DNA from: Chloroflexota bacterium | Lineage (GTDB): Bacteria; Chloroflexota; Limnocylindria; P2-11E | Length of the DNA stretch: 60,306 nucleotides | Assembly (NCBI GenBank): GCA_016194865.1 | Contig: JACQAT010000022.1 | Span: 1-60,306 of the forward strand | Direction: 5' to 3' | Shown: piece after piece, positions 17,317 to 25,481 of the stretch | Layout of the letters: the number at the start of each line of letters is the position of its first letter | Numbering within the stretch: the stretch's first letter is position 1 | Notes under the pieces: generated by a model | Database searches by the model: none | The model's input: only the letters and a program-made list of their open reading frames with translations | What the model was told of the DNA's origin: nothing | Program-made: the position numbers and the translations under genes

Positions 17317-19448
17317 CGGCCGAAGCCGCCGCCCGGAGGTGGTCCACCGATCTGCACGGGGCGACCCGAGCCGGAGGCCGACGCGCGCGGCTGGGGCAGG
17401 ACGACGAGGTCGCCCTCCTTGAGGCCGTTCGTCACCTCGGTCACCGAGTCCGTCGCGATGCCGAAGGTCACGTCGGTCACATCGACGGCGTTGCCGTCGC
17501 GCAGGACCTGGACGATGCGGCGGCCACCCTGGCTGCGAATGGCGAGGTTCGGGATGGTGAGCACGCCCTGCTTGCTGGCGATGATCACGTTGGCGGTCCC
17601 GCTCATGCCCGGCCGCACCTGCTCGTTGGGGATATCGATCGTGACGTCGATGCCGTAGACCGGCACACCCTGCTGCAGCGTGGCGAGCGGGTCCAGACCG
17701 GTGACCTTGCCGGTCATGCGCGTTCCTGCGCCGACCGCGTCCACGGTGATCGTCGCGACCTGGCCCAGCCGGAGCTTCGCGACCTCGGCCTCGCCGACCG
17801 TGCCGTGCAGGGCGATGGAGGTCGTGTTCGCGAGGAGGATGAACGTGTTCGTGGTGTTCACCGCGGTGCCGGTCGACGTCGTCGCGGTGACGGCGCCGCC
17901 GCCGCTCACGTTCTCGCCCACGTTCCCGTTCACCTGCGCGATGAGCCCCGTCGTCGGAGCGAGCAGCGTCGCGTAGCCGAGGTTGTTGGTCGCCGTGTCG
18001 ACGCTGGCCTGGGCGGTCAGCATCCCCGCGTACGCCGCGGCGATGTCGTAATCCTTCGGCGGCGCCGCGACCTTGGACAGCGACAACTGGGCGTTCTGCA
18101 ACGCGCTCTGCGACGAGGAGATCGAAGGCCCGACCTTCGACTGGGTCGCGTTGTAGGACTGCTGCGCGTTGACCAGCGTGTTCTGCGCGCCCACGTACCC
18201 ACTGACGATGAAGTCGGTGAAGGTCGAGACCGCGCTGGTGCTCTGCGCGATGCGTGCCTTCATGCTGTTGTACGTCGACACCGCGCCCGCCAGCTGGAGG
18301 CTCAGCGCCGTCGCGTCCGTTCGCGCCGAATCGAGATCCGTGTAGTTCTTCGCGGTCGCTCCGTTCAGAGCGGCGACCGCGTCGTTCGAGGAGCTTGCCG
18401 CCGCGCTCACACCGGTGTTGACGCTGGCAAGCGCGTCCGTGAAGCGGCTCTGCGCGGTATTGAACGCGACCAGGGTGGTCTGGTAGCTCTGGACGGCCGC
18501 AGCCGCGCCGGCGCCCGTGGTGTTGCGGTCAAAGAAGGCGACGGCCGCCAGCAGGTTGTCACTCTGCGTCGCGTATTCGGTGTACGCGGCCTGGAGCGGG
18601 TCGAGCAGGGCAATGGCCCCGGTGAGCGAGCCGTTCACCGAGTTCAAGGCGTTCTTCGCGGCCGTGACGTCGGAGCCCGTGCGCCCCGACGTCTGGATGT
18701 CGCTCAGCGCAGCGCTCGTAAGGTCCTTCGCGCGGCCGACCACGCCTCGCAGCGCGGCCGTGTCGGCGGAGATGCCGCTGGCGATCGTCGAGAAATTCGT
18801 CCGTGCCGCGCTGTATGTCGCACTCAGGCGAAGCAGGGACTGCTCCGCGTTGTCGACGGCCTGCTTCGCCGACGTCAGGTCATTGCTCGTCGAGGTCTGG
18901 GTCGATTCGAGGGAGCGCTGCGCGTTATCGACCGCGAGGCGCGCCTGCGCGATATCGGCGGGGTCGGCGCCCGCGACGACCTGGCCGTAGCGCGCCGCGG
19001 CGGAGGCGAGGTTCGCCTTCGCCTGATTGAGCGCGACCTGCAGGTCGGATGTGTCGAGCTTCGCGAGGGGCTGGCCCGCGGTCACCTTCTGGCCGACCGA
19101 GACATATACGTCGGACAGCTTCCCGGCGAGCTGGAAGTTGAGCTTGGTCTGGGCGGCCGCGCTGACGGAGCCGGAGACGGCGACGGTCTGGGTCACGCCG
19201 CCGACCGCGACGGGCTGCGTTCGCAGCTCGACCTTCGGCGGAGCGCTCGTCGCGCGTGACGCGACGACCGCGCCGCCCGCGACCAGGGCCACGAGACCGA
19301 CCACGATCAGCTTTCGGGCCGGCGTCCCGAGGAAGCCCTTCTTGAGGACGGCCGCCGCGGCCCCGCCCCTCGTCACCGTCTTCACCGCGCCTGCAGGCGC
19401 GGTGGTCGAGAGTCCCTTTTGCACGATCGACCCCTTTCCCAGTACCAC
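17313..19448 (-). CDS. HlyD/MacA-type periplasmic adaptor with very long coiled coil
   Basis: A 711-aa membrane fusion protein. One transmembrane anchor (about residues 45-63, LIVVGLVALVAGGAVVA) precedes a first lipoyl half (VSVGQKVTAGQPLAKLDTSD). A very long Ala/Ser/Thr/Gln-rich helical hairpin follows (about 130-480), then the second lipoyl half (APTTGLIAQVNGNVGENVSG) and the beta-barrel and membrane-proximal domains (TGKVTGLDPLATLQQGVPVYG). MacA is usually about 370-400 aa; the extra length is almost all in the hairpin. It is the first gene of the operon adaptor-ATPase-permease-DUF5666. No TolC-like gene is in the window. Confidence 0.87.
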   Translation of the reverse strand: MVLGKGSIVQKGLSTTAPAGAVKTVTRGGAAAAVLKKGFLGTPARKLIVVGLVALVAGGAVVASRATSAPPKVELRTQPVAVGGVTQTVAVSGSVSAAAQTKLNFQLAGKLSDVYVSVGQKVTAGQPLAKLDTSDLQVALNQAKANLASAAARYGQVVAGADPADIAQARLAVDNAQRSLESTQTSTSNDLTSAKQAVDNAEQSLLRLSATYSAARTNFSTIASGISADTAALRGVVGRAKDLTSAALSDIQTSGRTGSDVTAAKNALNSVNGSLTGAIALLDPLQAAYTEYATQSDNLLAAVAFFDRNTTGAGAAAAVQSYQTTLVAFNTAQSRFTDALASVNTGVSAAASSSNDAVAALNGATAKNYTDLDSARTDATALSLQLAGAVSTYNSMKARIAQSTSAVSTFTDFIVSGYVGAQNTLVNAQQSYNATQSKVGPSISSSQSALQNAQLSLSKVAAPPKDYDIAAAYAGMLTAQASVDTATNNLGYATLLAPTTGLIAQVNGNVGENVSGGGAVTATTSTGTAVNTTNTFILLANTTSIALHGTVGEAEVAKLRLGQVATITVDAVGAGTRMTGKVTGLDPLATLQQGVPVYGIDVTIDIPNEQVRPGMSGTANVIIASKQGVLTIPNLAIRSQGGRRIVQVLRDGNAVDVTDVTFGIATDSVTEVTNGLKEGDLVVLPQPRASASGSGRPVQIGGPPPGGGFGR

Positions 19449-19452
19449 CCGA

Positions 19453-20256
19453 CTACAAGGATGACGTTATGGCGCGTTCGTGTGTGTGCCCCAGGCGGGC
19501 GGTGATGGCCACCCCGAGGGCGTAGGCGACGGCGAGCAGCCAGACCGCGGGCCCGATGAACGGCACCTGGGCCGCCAGATAGACCAGCGTGGAGCCCAGA
19601 AGCGCCGTGAGTGGTGTCGGCAGCGAGGTGGCCCAGCGCCGTAGCGGGCGGAGCCCGAGGATCAGGTCGCCAAGACGCCACGCCGCCGCGCTGAACCCGA
19701 CGAGTGCGACGAGGGCGACGAACACCATGGCGACCGTCACCGCCGTGAAGCCGCTCTGCAGGAAGGGTTGGAAGAGGAACGCCTGGGGCGAGCCGAATGG
19801 GCCGTTGCGACCGAACGGCCCAACCGTCGCGGCGCTCAGCATGATCACCGTCACGAGGAAGGCTGCGGAAGCGGCCAGCGCCACGACCGCGAGCCCGGTC
19901 CCGACGATGCTGACCTGCGCGCGTCGATCGCCCTGCGCCGCGTGGTAGCTGGCGAGGACGGGCTCGCGCGCGAGCACGAGCGCGGCGGAGACGCCGAGCA
20001 TGACGAGGAGGTAGCCCGCCGCGTCGCGCGCGCCGTCGGAGACGCCACGCTGCAATGGCACGATCGGCCGGATCGCGTCCGGCGCGCGCTGCGCGTTCTC
20101 GACGCGCTGCGGCGCGACGCGCGTCTGTCCGAAGAAGAACGCGGGCCGGCCCTCGTTGCGCTCCGGCGCGCTGAGGGTGCCGACGAGGAACACGGCGGTG
20201 ATGCCGACGGCCAGGAGGACGGCGCCGAGAACGAGGATCGCGTCACGCTGCTTCAA
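19453..20256 (-). CDS. Polytopic membrane protein, third gene of the sigma-factor operon
   Basis: A 267-aa protein with an N-terminal hydrophobic segment (AILVLGAVLLAVGITAVFLVG), a soluble loop of about 60 residues, and five or so further membrane segments. The start is TTG 20256 in a TTGA overlap with the preceding 131-aa gene, so it is coupled to the ECF sigma factor cluster. No family recognised. It may take part in sigma-factor control or be its target. Confidence 0.6.
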   Translation of the reverse strand: MKQRDAILVLGAVLLAVGITAVFLVGTLSAPERNEGRPAFFFGQTRVAPQRVENAQRAPDAIRPIVPLQRGVSDGARDAAGYLLVMLGVSAALVLAREPVLASYHAAQGDRRAQVSIVGTGLAVVALAASAAFLVTVIMLSAATVGPFGRNGPFGSPQAFLFQPFLQSGFTAVTVAMVFVALVALVGFSAAAWRLGDLILGLRPLRRWATSLPTPLTALLGSTLVYLAAQVPFIGPAVWLLAVAYALGVAITARLGHTHERAITSSL

Positions 20257-20648
20257 TGCGCGATGATCCGATCGCGCCGCTCGCCACCGAACAGCAGTGC
20301 ATGCGTCGCGATGAGGCTGCCGAGTCCGAGGAGCGCGACCGCGAGCACGATCGTGCCGTCGACGAAGAAGAGGTCGTCGGCCGTCGCATTCTGCGCAGCG
20401 ATGAAGGCATTGCCCAGCGCCTCGCTGAAGTCAGCGCCACGCGTCGCGACCTCCCAGATCAGGAACAGCAACGACGGCACGGCGAGCGCGGCCGCGATGA
20501 CCCATTCGACAAGGCCCAAACGGCGCGTGGCGCCGACCTGCTGCATCACGGCGTCGCGGAAGCCGAACGGTGGGGCGACAGGCGCCACCGCCGACAGCAG
20601 GCGATGCACACCGCGCTCCTCGGGCGCGAGATCCGGCAGGCGGTCCAT
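20253..20648 (-). CDS. Membrane protein, putative anti-sigma factor
   Basis: A 131-aa protein with a short soluble N-terminal region (residues 1-42, MDRLPDLAPEERGVHRLLSA) and two transmembrane helices (about 48-66 and 100-118). Position immediately downstream of an ECF sigma gene (TGATG overlap) suggests an anti-sigma factor. However, the HxxxCxxC zinc motif of classical ZAS anti-sigma factors is absent, as there is no Cys in the protein. Role inferred from context only. Confidence 0.5.
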   Translation of the reverse strand: MDRLPDLAPEERGVHRLLSAVAPVAPPFGFRDAVMQQVGATRRLGLVEWVIAAALAVPSLLFLIWEVATRGADFSEALGNAFIAAQNATADDLFFVDGTIVLAVALLGLGSLIATHALLFGGERRDRIIAH

Positions 20649-21253
20649 CAGTGACGCTCCTTCCCGCGCGCGGCGAGTCGTGCCTTGAGCGCCGCGCGCG
20701 CCCTGTGCAGATGCGTCTTCACCGTGCCCATCGGGAGATCGAGGGCGTCCGCGACCTCCTGATAGGAGAGCTGTTGCATGTGGCGCAGCGTCAGCGCGGC
20801 TCGGTACGCCGGCTGGAGCTCGGCCAGCGCGGCGAGGACCTCGTCGAGCTCCTCGCGCCGCACGACGGACTGCTCGGGTCCGGTCTCCAGTGCCTCGGGG
20901 GAATCCGGGAGCTCGTCGACGGTGACCTCGTGAGCCCCCCAGCGCCGCACGTGGTTGAGGCTGGCGTTCGTCGTGATCCGGTAGAGCCAGGGGCCGAACG
21001 GCAAGGTCGGGTCGTACTGATGGAGTGCGCGGTACGCGCGGATGAAGGCCTCCTGGGAGCAGTCGTTGGCGCTGTCGCCGTCCCCCGTGATCCTCAGCGC
21101 GATGTTGTACACGCGGCCTCCATATCGTTCGACCAGGACGGCGTAGGCGTTCGCGTCACCGGAGAGGCACGCCTGCACGATCTCCTGATCGGTCCTGGTC
21201 AGGCGGCCCTCCCTGAGGAAGCGCCCAGGGTGGTGCGCACCATCAATACACAC
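20648..21253 (-). CDS. ECF-subfamily RNA polymerase sigma factor
   Basis: A 201-aa sigma-70 family protein with region 2 (DCSQEAFIRAYRALHQYD, then FGPWLYRITTNASLNHVRR) and region 4 (LSYQEVADALDLPMGTVKTHLHRAR), as in SigE/RpoE-type ECF factors. GTG 21253 is the first canonical start. However, AGGGAGGG followed by CTG at about 21202 (LTRTDQEIV...) would begin the protein at its usual N-terminus, so the first 17 residues are doubtful. It heads a three-gene operon with two membrane proteins. Confidence 0.9.
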   Translation of the reverse strand: MCIDGAHHPGRFLREGRLTRTDQEIVQACLSGDANAYAVLVERYGGRVYNIALRITGDGDSANDCSQEAFIRAYRALHQYDPTLPFGPWLYRITTNASLNHVRRWGAHEVTVDELPDSPEALETGPEQSVVRREELDEVLAALAELQPAYRAALTLRHMQQLSYQEVADALDLPMGTVKTHLHRARAALKARLAARGKERH

Positions 21254-21278
21254 CCCGGCGCTGCTGGGTTTCGCTCAT

Positions 21279-21284
21279 TAGACT
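21279..21284 (+). promoter_or_regulatory. -10 element (TAGACT) of the MBL-fold gene
   Basis: TAGACT, 11 nt before the ATG at 21296; the intervening bases contain no clear ribosome-binding site. Confidence 0.4.
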
Positions 21285-21295
21285 CCACCTTCTCC

Positions 21296-21931
21296 ATGGA
21301 CCTCACCTGGCTCGGACACGCCTGCTTCCGCCTGCGCGGGCGGGAAGGTGTGGTCCTCACCGACCCGCCGGACCCCCGGTCGGGCCACGCCATCCCGAAG
21401 ACCGAGGCGAACCTCGTCACCATCTCCAACGACGACCCCGCGCACAACAGCCTGCGCTCCGTCGGCGGGGATCCGGTGGTCCTCAGCGGGGCCGGCGAGT
21501 ACGAGGTCCGGGAGATCCTGGTCACCGGCATCGCGACCTACCGCGACGACGAAAAGGGCGCCAAGCGCGGTCGCAACACGATCTTCACGATCCGCCTCGA
21601 CGACCTCGTGATCTGCCACCTGGGGTCGCTCGGCCACAGCCTGCCGAGCGAGGACCTGGAGCGGATCGGCGACGTCGACATCGCGCTCGTCCCGGTCGGC
21701 GGCGATGGCATCTCCGCGGCGGTCGCCGCGGAGGTCATCCACCAGCTCGAGCCGAAGGTCGTCGTCCCCATGTCCTACGACCCCGATACGACGGCGAAGG
21801 ACGGCGGCTTTCAGCGTCTGCTCCACGAGCTCGGCGTCAAGGAGCTGACCCCCCAGCCGAAGCTCTCCGTCACGCGCTCGTCGCTGCCCGAGAACATCCA
21901 GGTGGTCGCGCTCGACTCACGCGCTCGCTAA
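21296..21931 (+). CDS. MBL-fold metal-dependent hydrolase (UlaG/COG2220-like)
   Basis: A 211-aa protein beginning MDLTWLGHACFRLRG, the typical first strand of the UlaG-like metallo-beta-lactamase group. The usual HxHxDH motif is replaced by ISNDDPAHNS (about residues 43-52), and later positions read CHLGSLGH and PVGGDG. This matches the divergent MBL subfamily whose metal-site residues are often altered. Substrate unknown. An upstream open frame exists, but ATG 21296 gives the conserved start. Confidence 0.8.
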   Translation: MDLTWLGHACFRLRGREGVVLTDPPDPRSGHAIPKTEANLVTISNDDPAHNSLRSVGGDPVVLSGAGEYEVREILVTGIATYRDDEKGAKRGRNTIFTIRLDDLVICHLGSLGHSLPSEDLERIGDVDIALVPVGGDGISAAVAAEVIHQLEPKVVVPMSYDPDTTAKDGGFQRLLHELGVKELTPQPKLSVTRSSLPENIQVVALDSRAR

Positions 21932-21937
21932 GACGAG

Positions 21938-22600
21938 TTAGAGCGGGCACGCGAGGTCGTCCGGGACGCGGGCGATGTTGAACCCCAGCTCGGTCGTGCG
22001 GGTGCCCTCGTAACGGCGCGTCAGCTCGTCGCCGCTGACGCGGTCCTCGAGGAAGACGCAGGGGATCTGATCCGGCCGCGCGTAGTTGGCCCACCACACG
22101 ATCCACAGATCGCCATTCGGGACCGCGTGCATCGGGTGGAGCGTGTCGTCGATCGCGGTCGGCTCGCCGCGGCGCAGCGGCAGCACGCGCCCGGTGAGCA
22201 TCGAGGTGTCGGCCATGAGGTCCTCTCCGTCGACGCGTACCAGGATGGTCGCGTGCCCGGGATAGCGGGCCGGGTACATCATCGAGCAGACCGCGGCGCG
22301 CGCGTCGAATCCGAGGTGCCGCGCGAGCTCGAGCAGCGCGTTCGACGTGGGCCAGCACATCCCACCCGTGCCGTGCGCGAGGTAGTTCCGGAAGAACTCG
22401 GGCGCGGTGCCGCCGCTCAGGTGGTCGTGCTCCTCGGCGATGCTGATGCGCTTCTGCGCGTTGTCGAAGGGGACGCTGCGGCACCACGCCGCATAGAGCG
22501 CGTCGAGACCGGCGCGATCGGCCGCGGGTACCCGATCGAGGCCGAAACGCTCCAGAACCACGGTCACAAGGTCGTCCGAGAGGCTGCTCACAGAGCGCAC
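21938..22600 (-). CDS. Arylamine N-acetyltransferase family protein
   Basis: A 220-aa protein with the NAT superfamily triad: Cys in GGMCWPTSNALLELA (about residue 81), His in GHATILV (about 115) and Asp in MADTSM (about 129). It is shorter than canonical NAT (about 270-280 aa) and lacks most of the C-terminal domain. It likely transfers an acyl group from an acyl-CoA to an amine. Starts with GTG at 22600, divergent from the rplU operon. Confidence 0.8.
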   Translation of the reverse strand: MRSVSSLSDDLVTVVLERFGLDRVPAADRAGLDALYAAWCRSVPFDNAQKRISIAEEHDHLSGGTAPEFFRNYLAHGTGGMCWPTSNALLELARHLGFDARAAVCSMMYPARYPGHATILVRVDGEDLMADTSMLTGRVLPLRRGEPTAIDDTLHPMHAVPNGDLWIVWWANYARPDQIPCVFLEDRVSGDELTRRYEGTRTTELGFNIARVPDDLACPL

Positions 22601-22605
22601 TCTGC

Positions 22606-22611
22606 TACACT
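22606..22611 (+). promoter_or_regulatory. -10 element (TACACT) of the rplU-rpmA-rpmE operon
   Basis: TACACT precedes a leader of about 50 nt before the rplU GTG. Unlike most promoters here it is followed by an untranslated leader with a hairpin. Confidence 0.5.
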
Positions 22612-22619
22612 TTGCTCAC

Positions 22620-22648
22620 GTCGCGCATCGGGCGCGGCGACTTTTTCT
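22620..22648 (+). terminator. Intrinsic terminator-like hairpin in the rplU leader
   Basis: GTCGC/GCGAC-based hairpin (22620-22641, 7 bp with one bulged G, 7-nt loop) followed directly by TTTTTCT. It lies between the promoter and rplU, so it would act as an attenuator of the ribosomal protein operon. Leaders bound by L21 are known upstream of rplU in many bacteria; whether this one belongs to that class cannot be decided here. Confidence 0.5.
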
Positions 22649-22668
22649 GTTCAAGGGTGGTCGTCTCC

Positions 22669-22968
22669 GTGTACGCAGTCGTCCAAAGCGGCGGGAAGCA
22701 ATACAAGGTCGAGCCGGGCGCGCTCGTGACCGTCGGTCTCCTCACTGGTGATCCCGGCAGTGCTGTCACGTTCGACGGCGTCCTGCTGGTCGCGGACGGC
22801 GACAGGCTCGAGACGAGCGGCGCGGGCAAGGTCACGGCGGAGATCGTCTCCCACGGCAAGGGCGAGAAGATCCACGTCTTCCGTTACAAGAACAAGACCC
22901 GCTCGCGCAAGCTCACCGGCTCGCGTGCGAAGAACACGACCATCAAGATCACAGGGATCGAGGCATAG
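22669..22968 (+). CDS. rplU: 50S ribosomal protein bL21
   Basis: A 99-aa protein beginning (M)YAVVQSGGKQYKVEPGALVTV and ending with the KTRSRKLTGSRAKNTTIKI-type RNA-binding tail. The start is GTG 22669, with AGGGTGG 8-9 nt upstream. The frame is open further upstream through the leader hairpin, but this is not conserved coding sequence. First gene of the operon with rpmA and rpmE. Confidence 0.96.
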   Translation: MYAVVQSGGKQYKVEPGALVTVGLLTGDPGSAVTFDGVLLVADGDRLETSGAGKVTAEIVSHGKGEKIHVFRYKNKTRSRKLTGSRAKNTTIKITGIEA

Positions 22969-22971
22969 GGA

Positions 22972-23232
22972 ATGGCCCACAAGAAAGGCGCGGGTTCCAC
23001 CCGCAACGGTCGTGACTCCGCCGGGCAACGGCTCGGTGTGAAGGAGTACGCCGGCGCGAACGTCCACGCCGGTACGGTGCTCGTCCGCCAGCGCGGCACG
23101 AAGCTGCTGCCCGGTCTGAACGTCGGCGTCGGCAAGGACCACACCCTCTTCGCTCTCGTGACCGGCACGGTCAGCTACAAGCCCGCGCGCGACGACCGTC
23201 GTCAGGTCAACGTCATCCCAGCGTCCAACTAA
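22972..23232 (+). CDS. rpmA: 50S ribosomal protein bL27
   Basis: An 86-aa protein with the diagnostic N-terminus [16 protein letters not shown] and core [20 protein letters not shown]. It binds near the peptidyl transferase centre. Starts 3 nt after rplU; GGGA at the rplU stop can act as ribosome-binding site. No N-terminal cleavable extension of the Firmicutes type. Confidence 0.97.
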   Translation: MAHKKGAGSTRNGRDSAGQRLGVKEYAGANVHAGTVLVRQRGTKLLPGLNVGVGKDHTLFALVTGTVSYKPARDDRRQVNVIPASN

Positions 23233-23250
23233 AGAGGAGTCGAGCGTCCC

Positions 23251-23490
23251 ATGAAAGAGAAGATCCACCCCAAGTACGTCGCGGCGAAGGTCACCTGCGC
23301 CTGCGGCAATACGTTCGTCACCGGCTCGACCAAGCCCGAGCTGCATGTCGAGGTCTGCGCGAAATGCCACCCATTCTTCACCGGCAAGCAGCACCTGATG
23401 GACATCCAGGGCCGGGTCGATCGCTTCAACAAGCGCTACGCAAAGAAAGCGGAGCCGGCCGCGACTTCCGAGGCCGCCACAGCTCATTAG
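23251..23490 (+). CDS. rpmE: 50S ribosomal protein bL31, zinc-binding form
   Basis: A 79-aa protein beginning [19 protein letters not shown]. Cysteines in TCACGN and [12 protein letters not shown] give the zinc-binding (C+) type. The family motif [20 protein letters not shown] is complete. GAGGAG-type ribosome-binding site upstream (about 23233-23239). Third gene after rplU-rpmA. Confidence 0.96.
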   Translation: MKEKIHPKYVAAKVTCACGNTFVTGSTKPELHVEVCAKCHPFFTGKQHLMDIQGRVDRFNKRYAKKAEPAATSEAATAH

Positions 23491-24382
23491 CGCTTCGCCG
23501 GCGATCACGCCGGCGACGTATGGCGGGCAGGCGGTCATCGAGGGCGTGCTCATCCGAGGGCAGCGCACGCTCGCGCTCGCGTGCCGCCGGCCGAATGGCG
23601 AGATCTATCGCTATCGAGAGCCGCTTCGCTCGCCGCTGCAGCGACCGGGTGCCGCGCGCCTGCCATTCGCGCGCGGCGTCGTCGTCCTCTGGGAGTCGCT
23701 GTCGCACGGCATGCGCATGCTGATGCGCTCCGCCGAGGTGCAGCTCGAGGACGAGCCCGGCGCGAAGCTCGGCAGCCGCGGCAACGGCGCCGTGATGGCA
23801 GTCGCGCTCATGGGAGGGCTCCTGCTCTTCGTCGGCCTCCCGTACCTGGTCTCGCAGCTGCTGCGCGCGGCCATCGAGTCCGTCACCGTCGTCAACATCC
23901 TCGAAGGGCTGCTGCGCCTCGCGCTGCTCGTCGGGTACCTGTTCGCCATCTCCTTCATGCCCGACATCAGGCGCGTCTTCGCGTATCACGGCGCCGAGCA
24001 CATGACGATCCACGCGTTCGAGCACGGCGAGCCGCTCGATCCCGCGCACGTGGCGCCCTACCCGACCGCGCACCCGCGCTGCGGGACGGCGTTCCTGCTG
24101 TTCGTGGTGTTCGTCACGATCGTGCTGTTCGCGTTCCTGCCGCGCGTGAGCTTCGCCGTCGATCTCGTCGCGCGCCTCGCGCTCGTGATCCCGGTCGCCG
24201 CGCTCTCCTACGAGCTCCTCAAGCTCGGCGCGAAGCACGAGCGGAACCCGCTCATGCGCGCCGTGATCGCGCCCGGCCTGCTCCTCCAGCGCATCACGAC
24301 GAGACGACCGGATGAATCGATGATCGAGGTCGCCATCGCTTCGCTCGAAGAGGCGCTCGCCGGCGATCGGATGGTGGCCTGA
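23486..24382 (+). CDS. DUF1385 family membrane protein
   Basis: The product is a multi-pass membrane protein of the family found beside prfA in many bacteria (function unknown). Motifs are [15 protein letters not shown] near the N-terminus, [26 protein letters not shown] and [15 protein letters not shown]. The conserved YGGQAVIEG lies upstream of the first canonical codon (GTG 23546). The frame upstream has no ATG, GTG or TTG, so translation probably begins at a non-canonical codon: ATT 23486 (overlapping the rpmE stop as ATTAG) or ATC 23504. The former gives 298 aa. Confidence 0.85.
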   Translation: MSASPAITPATYGGQAVIEGVLIRGQRTLALACRRPNGEIYRYREPLRSPLQRPGAARLPFARGVVVLWESLSHGMRMLMRSAEVQLEDEPGAKLGSRGNGAVMAVALMGGLLLFVGLPYLVSQLLRAAIESVTVVNILEGLLRLALLVGYLFAISFMPDIRRVFAYHGAEHMTIHAFEHGEPLDPAHVAPYPTAHPRCGTAFLLFVVFVTIVLFAFLPRVSFAVDLVARLALVIPVAALSYELLKLGAKHERNPLMRAVIAPGLLLQRITTRRPDESMIEVAIASLEEALAGDRMVA

Positions 24383-24383
24383 C

Positions 24384-25481
24384 GTGGAGCTGTCCACCGG
24401 TCTGCGCAAGCGGCTGGCGAACGTCGAGGAGCGGCACGCCGAGCTCGGCCGCTTGATGTCCGACCCGTCAGTGACGAGCGATCGCAACCGCATCCGCGAG
24501 GTGGGACGGGAGTACGCGTCCCTCGAGCCGGTCGTCGCGACGCTTGGGTCGCTGCGGACCGCGGAGCAGAAGATGGCGGAGGCGAAGGAGCTCGTGAACG
24601 GCGATGACGCCGACCTGCGCGACCTCGCCCGCGAGGAGCTGGCCGAAGCGACGCAGGCCGTCTCGACGCTCACCGACACGCTGCGTACCCAACTGGTGCC
24701 ACGGGATCCGCTCGACGACAAGAACGTCATCGTCGAGATCCGCGCCGGCGAAGGTGGCGAGGAGGCCGCGCTCTTCGCGCTCGATCTCTATCAGATGTAC
24801 GCGCGCTATGCGGAGCGCAGGGGTTGGAAGATCGAGATCCTCTCGCGCAGCATGGCCGAAAAGGGCGGCTTCAAGGAGGTCGTCTTCCGCATCGTCGGCG
24901 ACGGCGCCTATAGCCGGCTCAAGTACGAATCAGGCGTGCACCGCGTGCAGCGCGTGCCGAAGACCGAGGCGCAGGGCCGCCTCCACACCTCGACCGCGAC
25001 CGTCGCCGTACTGCCTGAGGCCGACGAGGTCGATGTGCAGATCAACGACGACGACCTCGAGATCGACCTCTACCGCGCCGGGGGGAAGGGCGGCCAGGGC
25101 GTCAACACGACCGACTCCGCCGTGCGCATCACGCACAAGCCCACGGGGATCATCGTCACCAACCAGGACGAGCGCTCGCAGCTCAAGAACAAGAACAAGG
25201 CGATGACGCACCTCCGCGCGCGCCTGCTCGCATACGAGCAGGAGAAGCGCGACACCGAGATGGGTACCTTGCGGCGCGAGCAGATCGGGAGCGGCTCGCG
25301 CGCGGAGAAGATGCGCACCTACAACTTCCCGCAGGATCGCCTGACCGATCGGCGCATCGGGCACAACATCTCGGGCCTCGAGCGCCGGATGGACGGCGAT
25401 ATCGACGACATGATCGAGGGGCTCATCCAGCAGGACACGACGGACCGCCTCGCCCGCCTCGAGGAAGGCGAAGAGGAGTGA
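24384..25481 (+). CDS. prfA: Peptide chain release factor 1
   Basis: A 365-aa class I release factor. The GGQ peptidyl-hydrolysis motif is in AGGKGGQGVNTTDSAVR (about residues 232-248). The preceding RF1 region is GVHRVQRVPKTEAQGRLHTS, with HTSTATVAVLPE as in RF1 rather than RF2. Recognises UAG and UAA. Starts with GTG 24384 directly after the DUF1385 stop. The usual partner prmC is not next; a different methyltransferase follows. Confidence 0.95.
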   Translation: MELSTGLRKRLANVEERHAELGRLMSDPSVTSDRNRIREVGREYASLEPVVATLGSLRTAEQKMAEAKELVNGDDADLRDLAREELAEATQAVSTLTDTLRTQLVPRDPLDDKNVIVEIRAGEGGEEAALFALDLYQMYARYAERRGWKIEILSRSMAEKGGFKEVVFRIVGDGAYSRLKYESGVHRVQRVPKTEAQGRLHTSTATVAVLPEADEVDVQINDDDLEIDLYRAGGKGGQGVNTTDSAVRITHKPTGIIVTNQDERSQLKNKNKAMTHLRARLLAYEQEKRDTEMGTLRREQIGSGSRAEKMRTYNFPQDRLTDRRIGHNISGLERRMDGDIDDMIEGLIQQDTTDRLARLEEGEEE

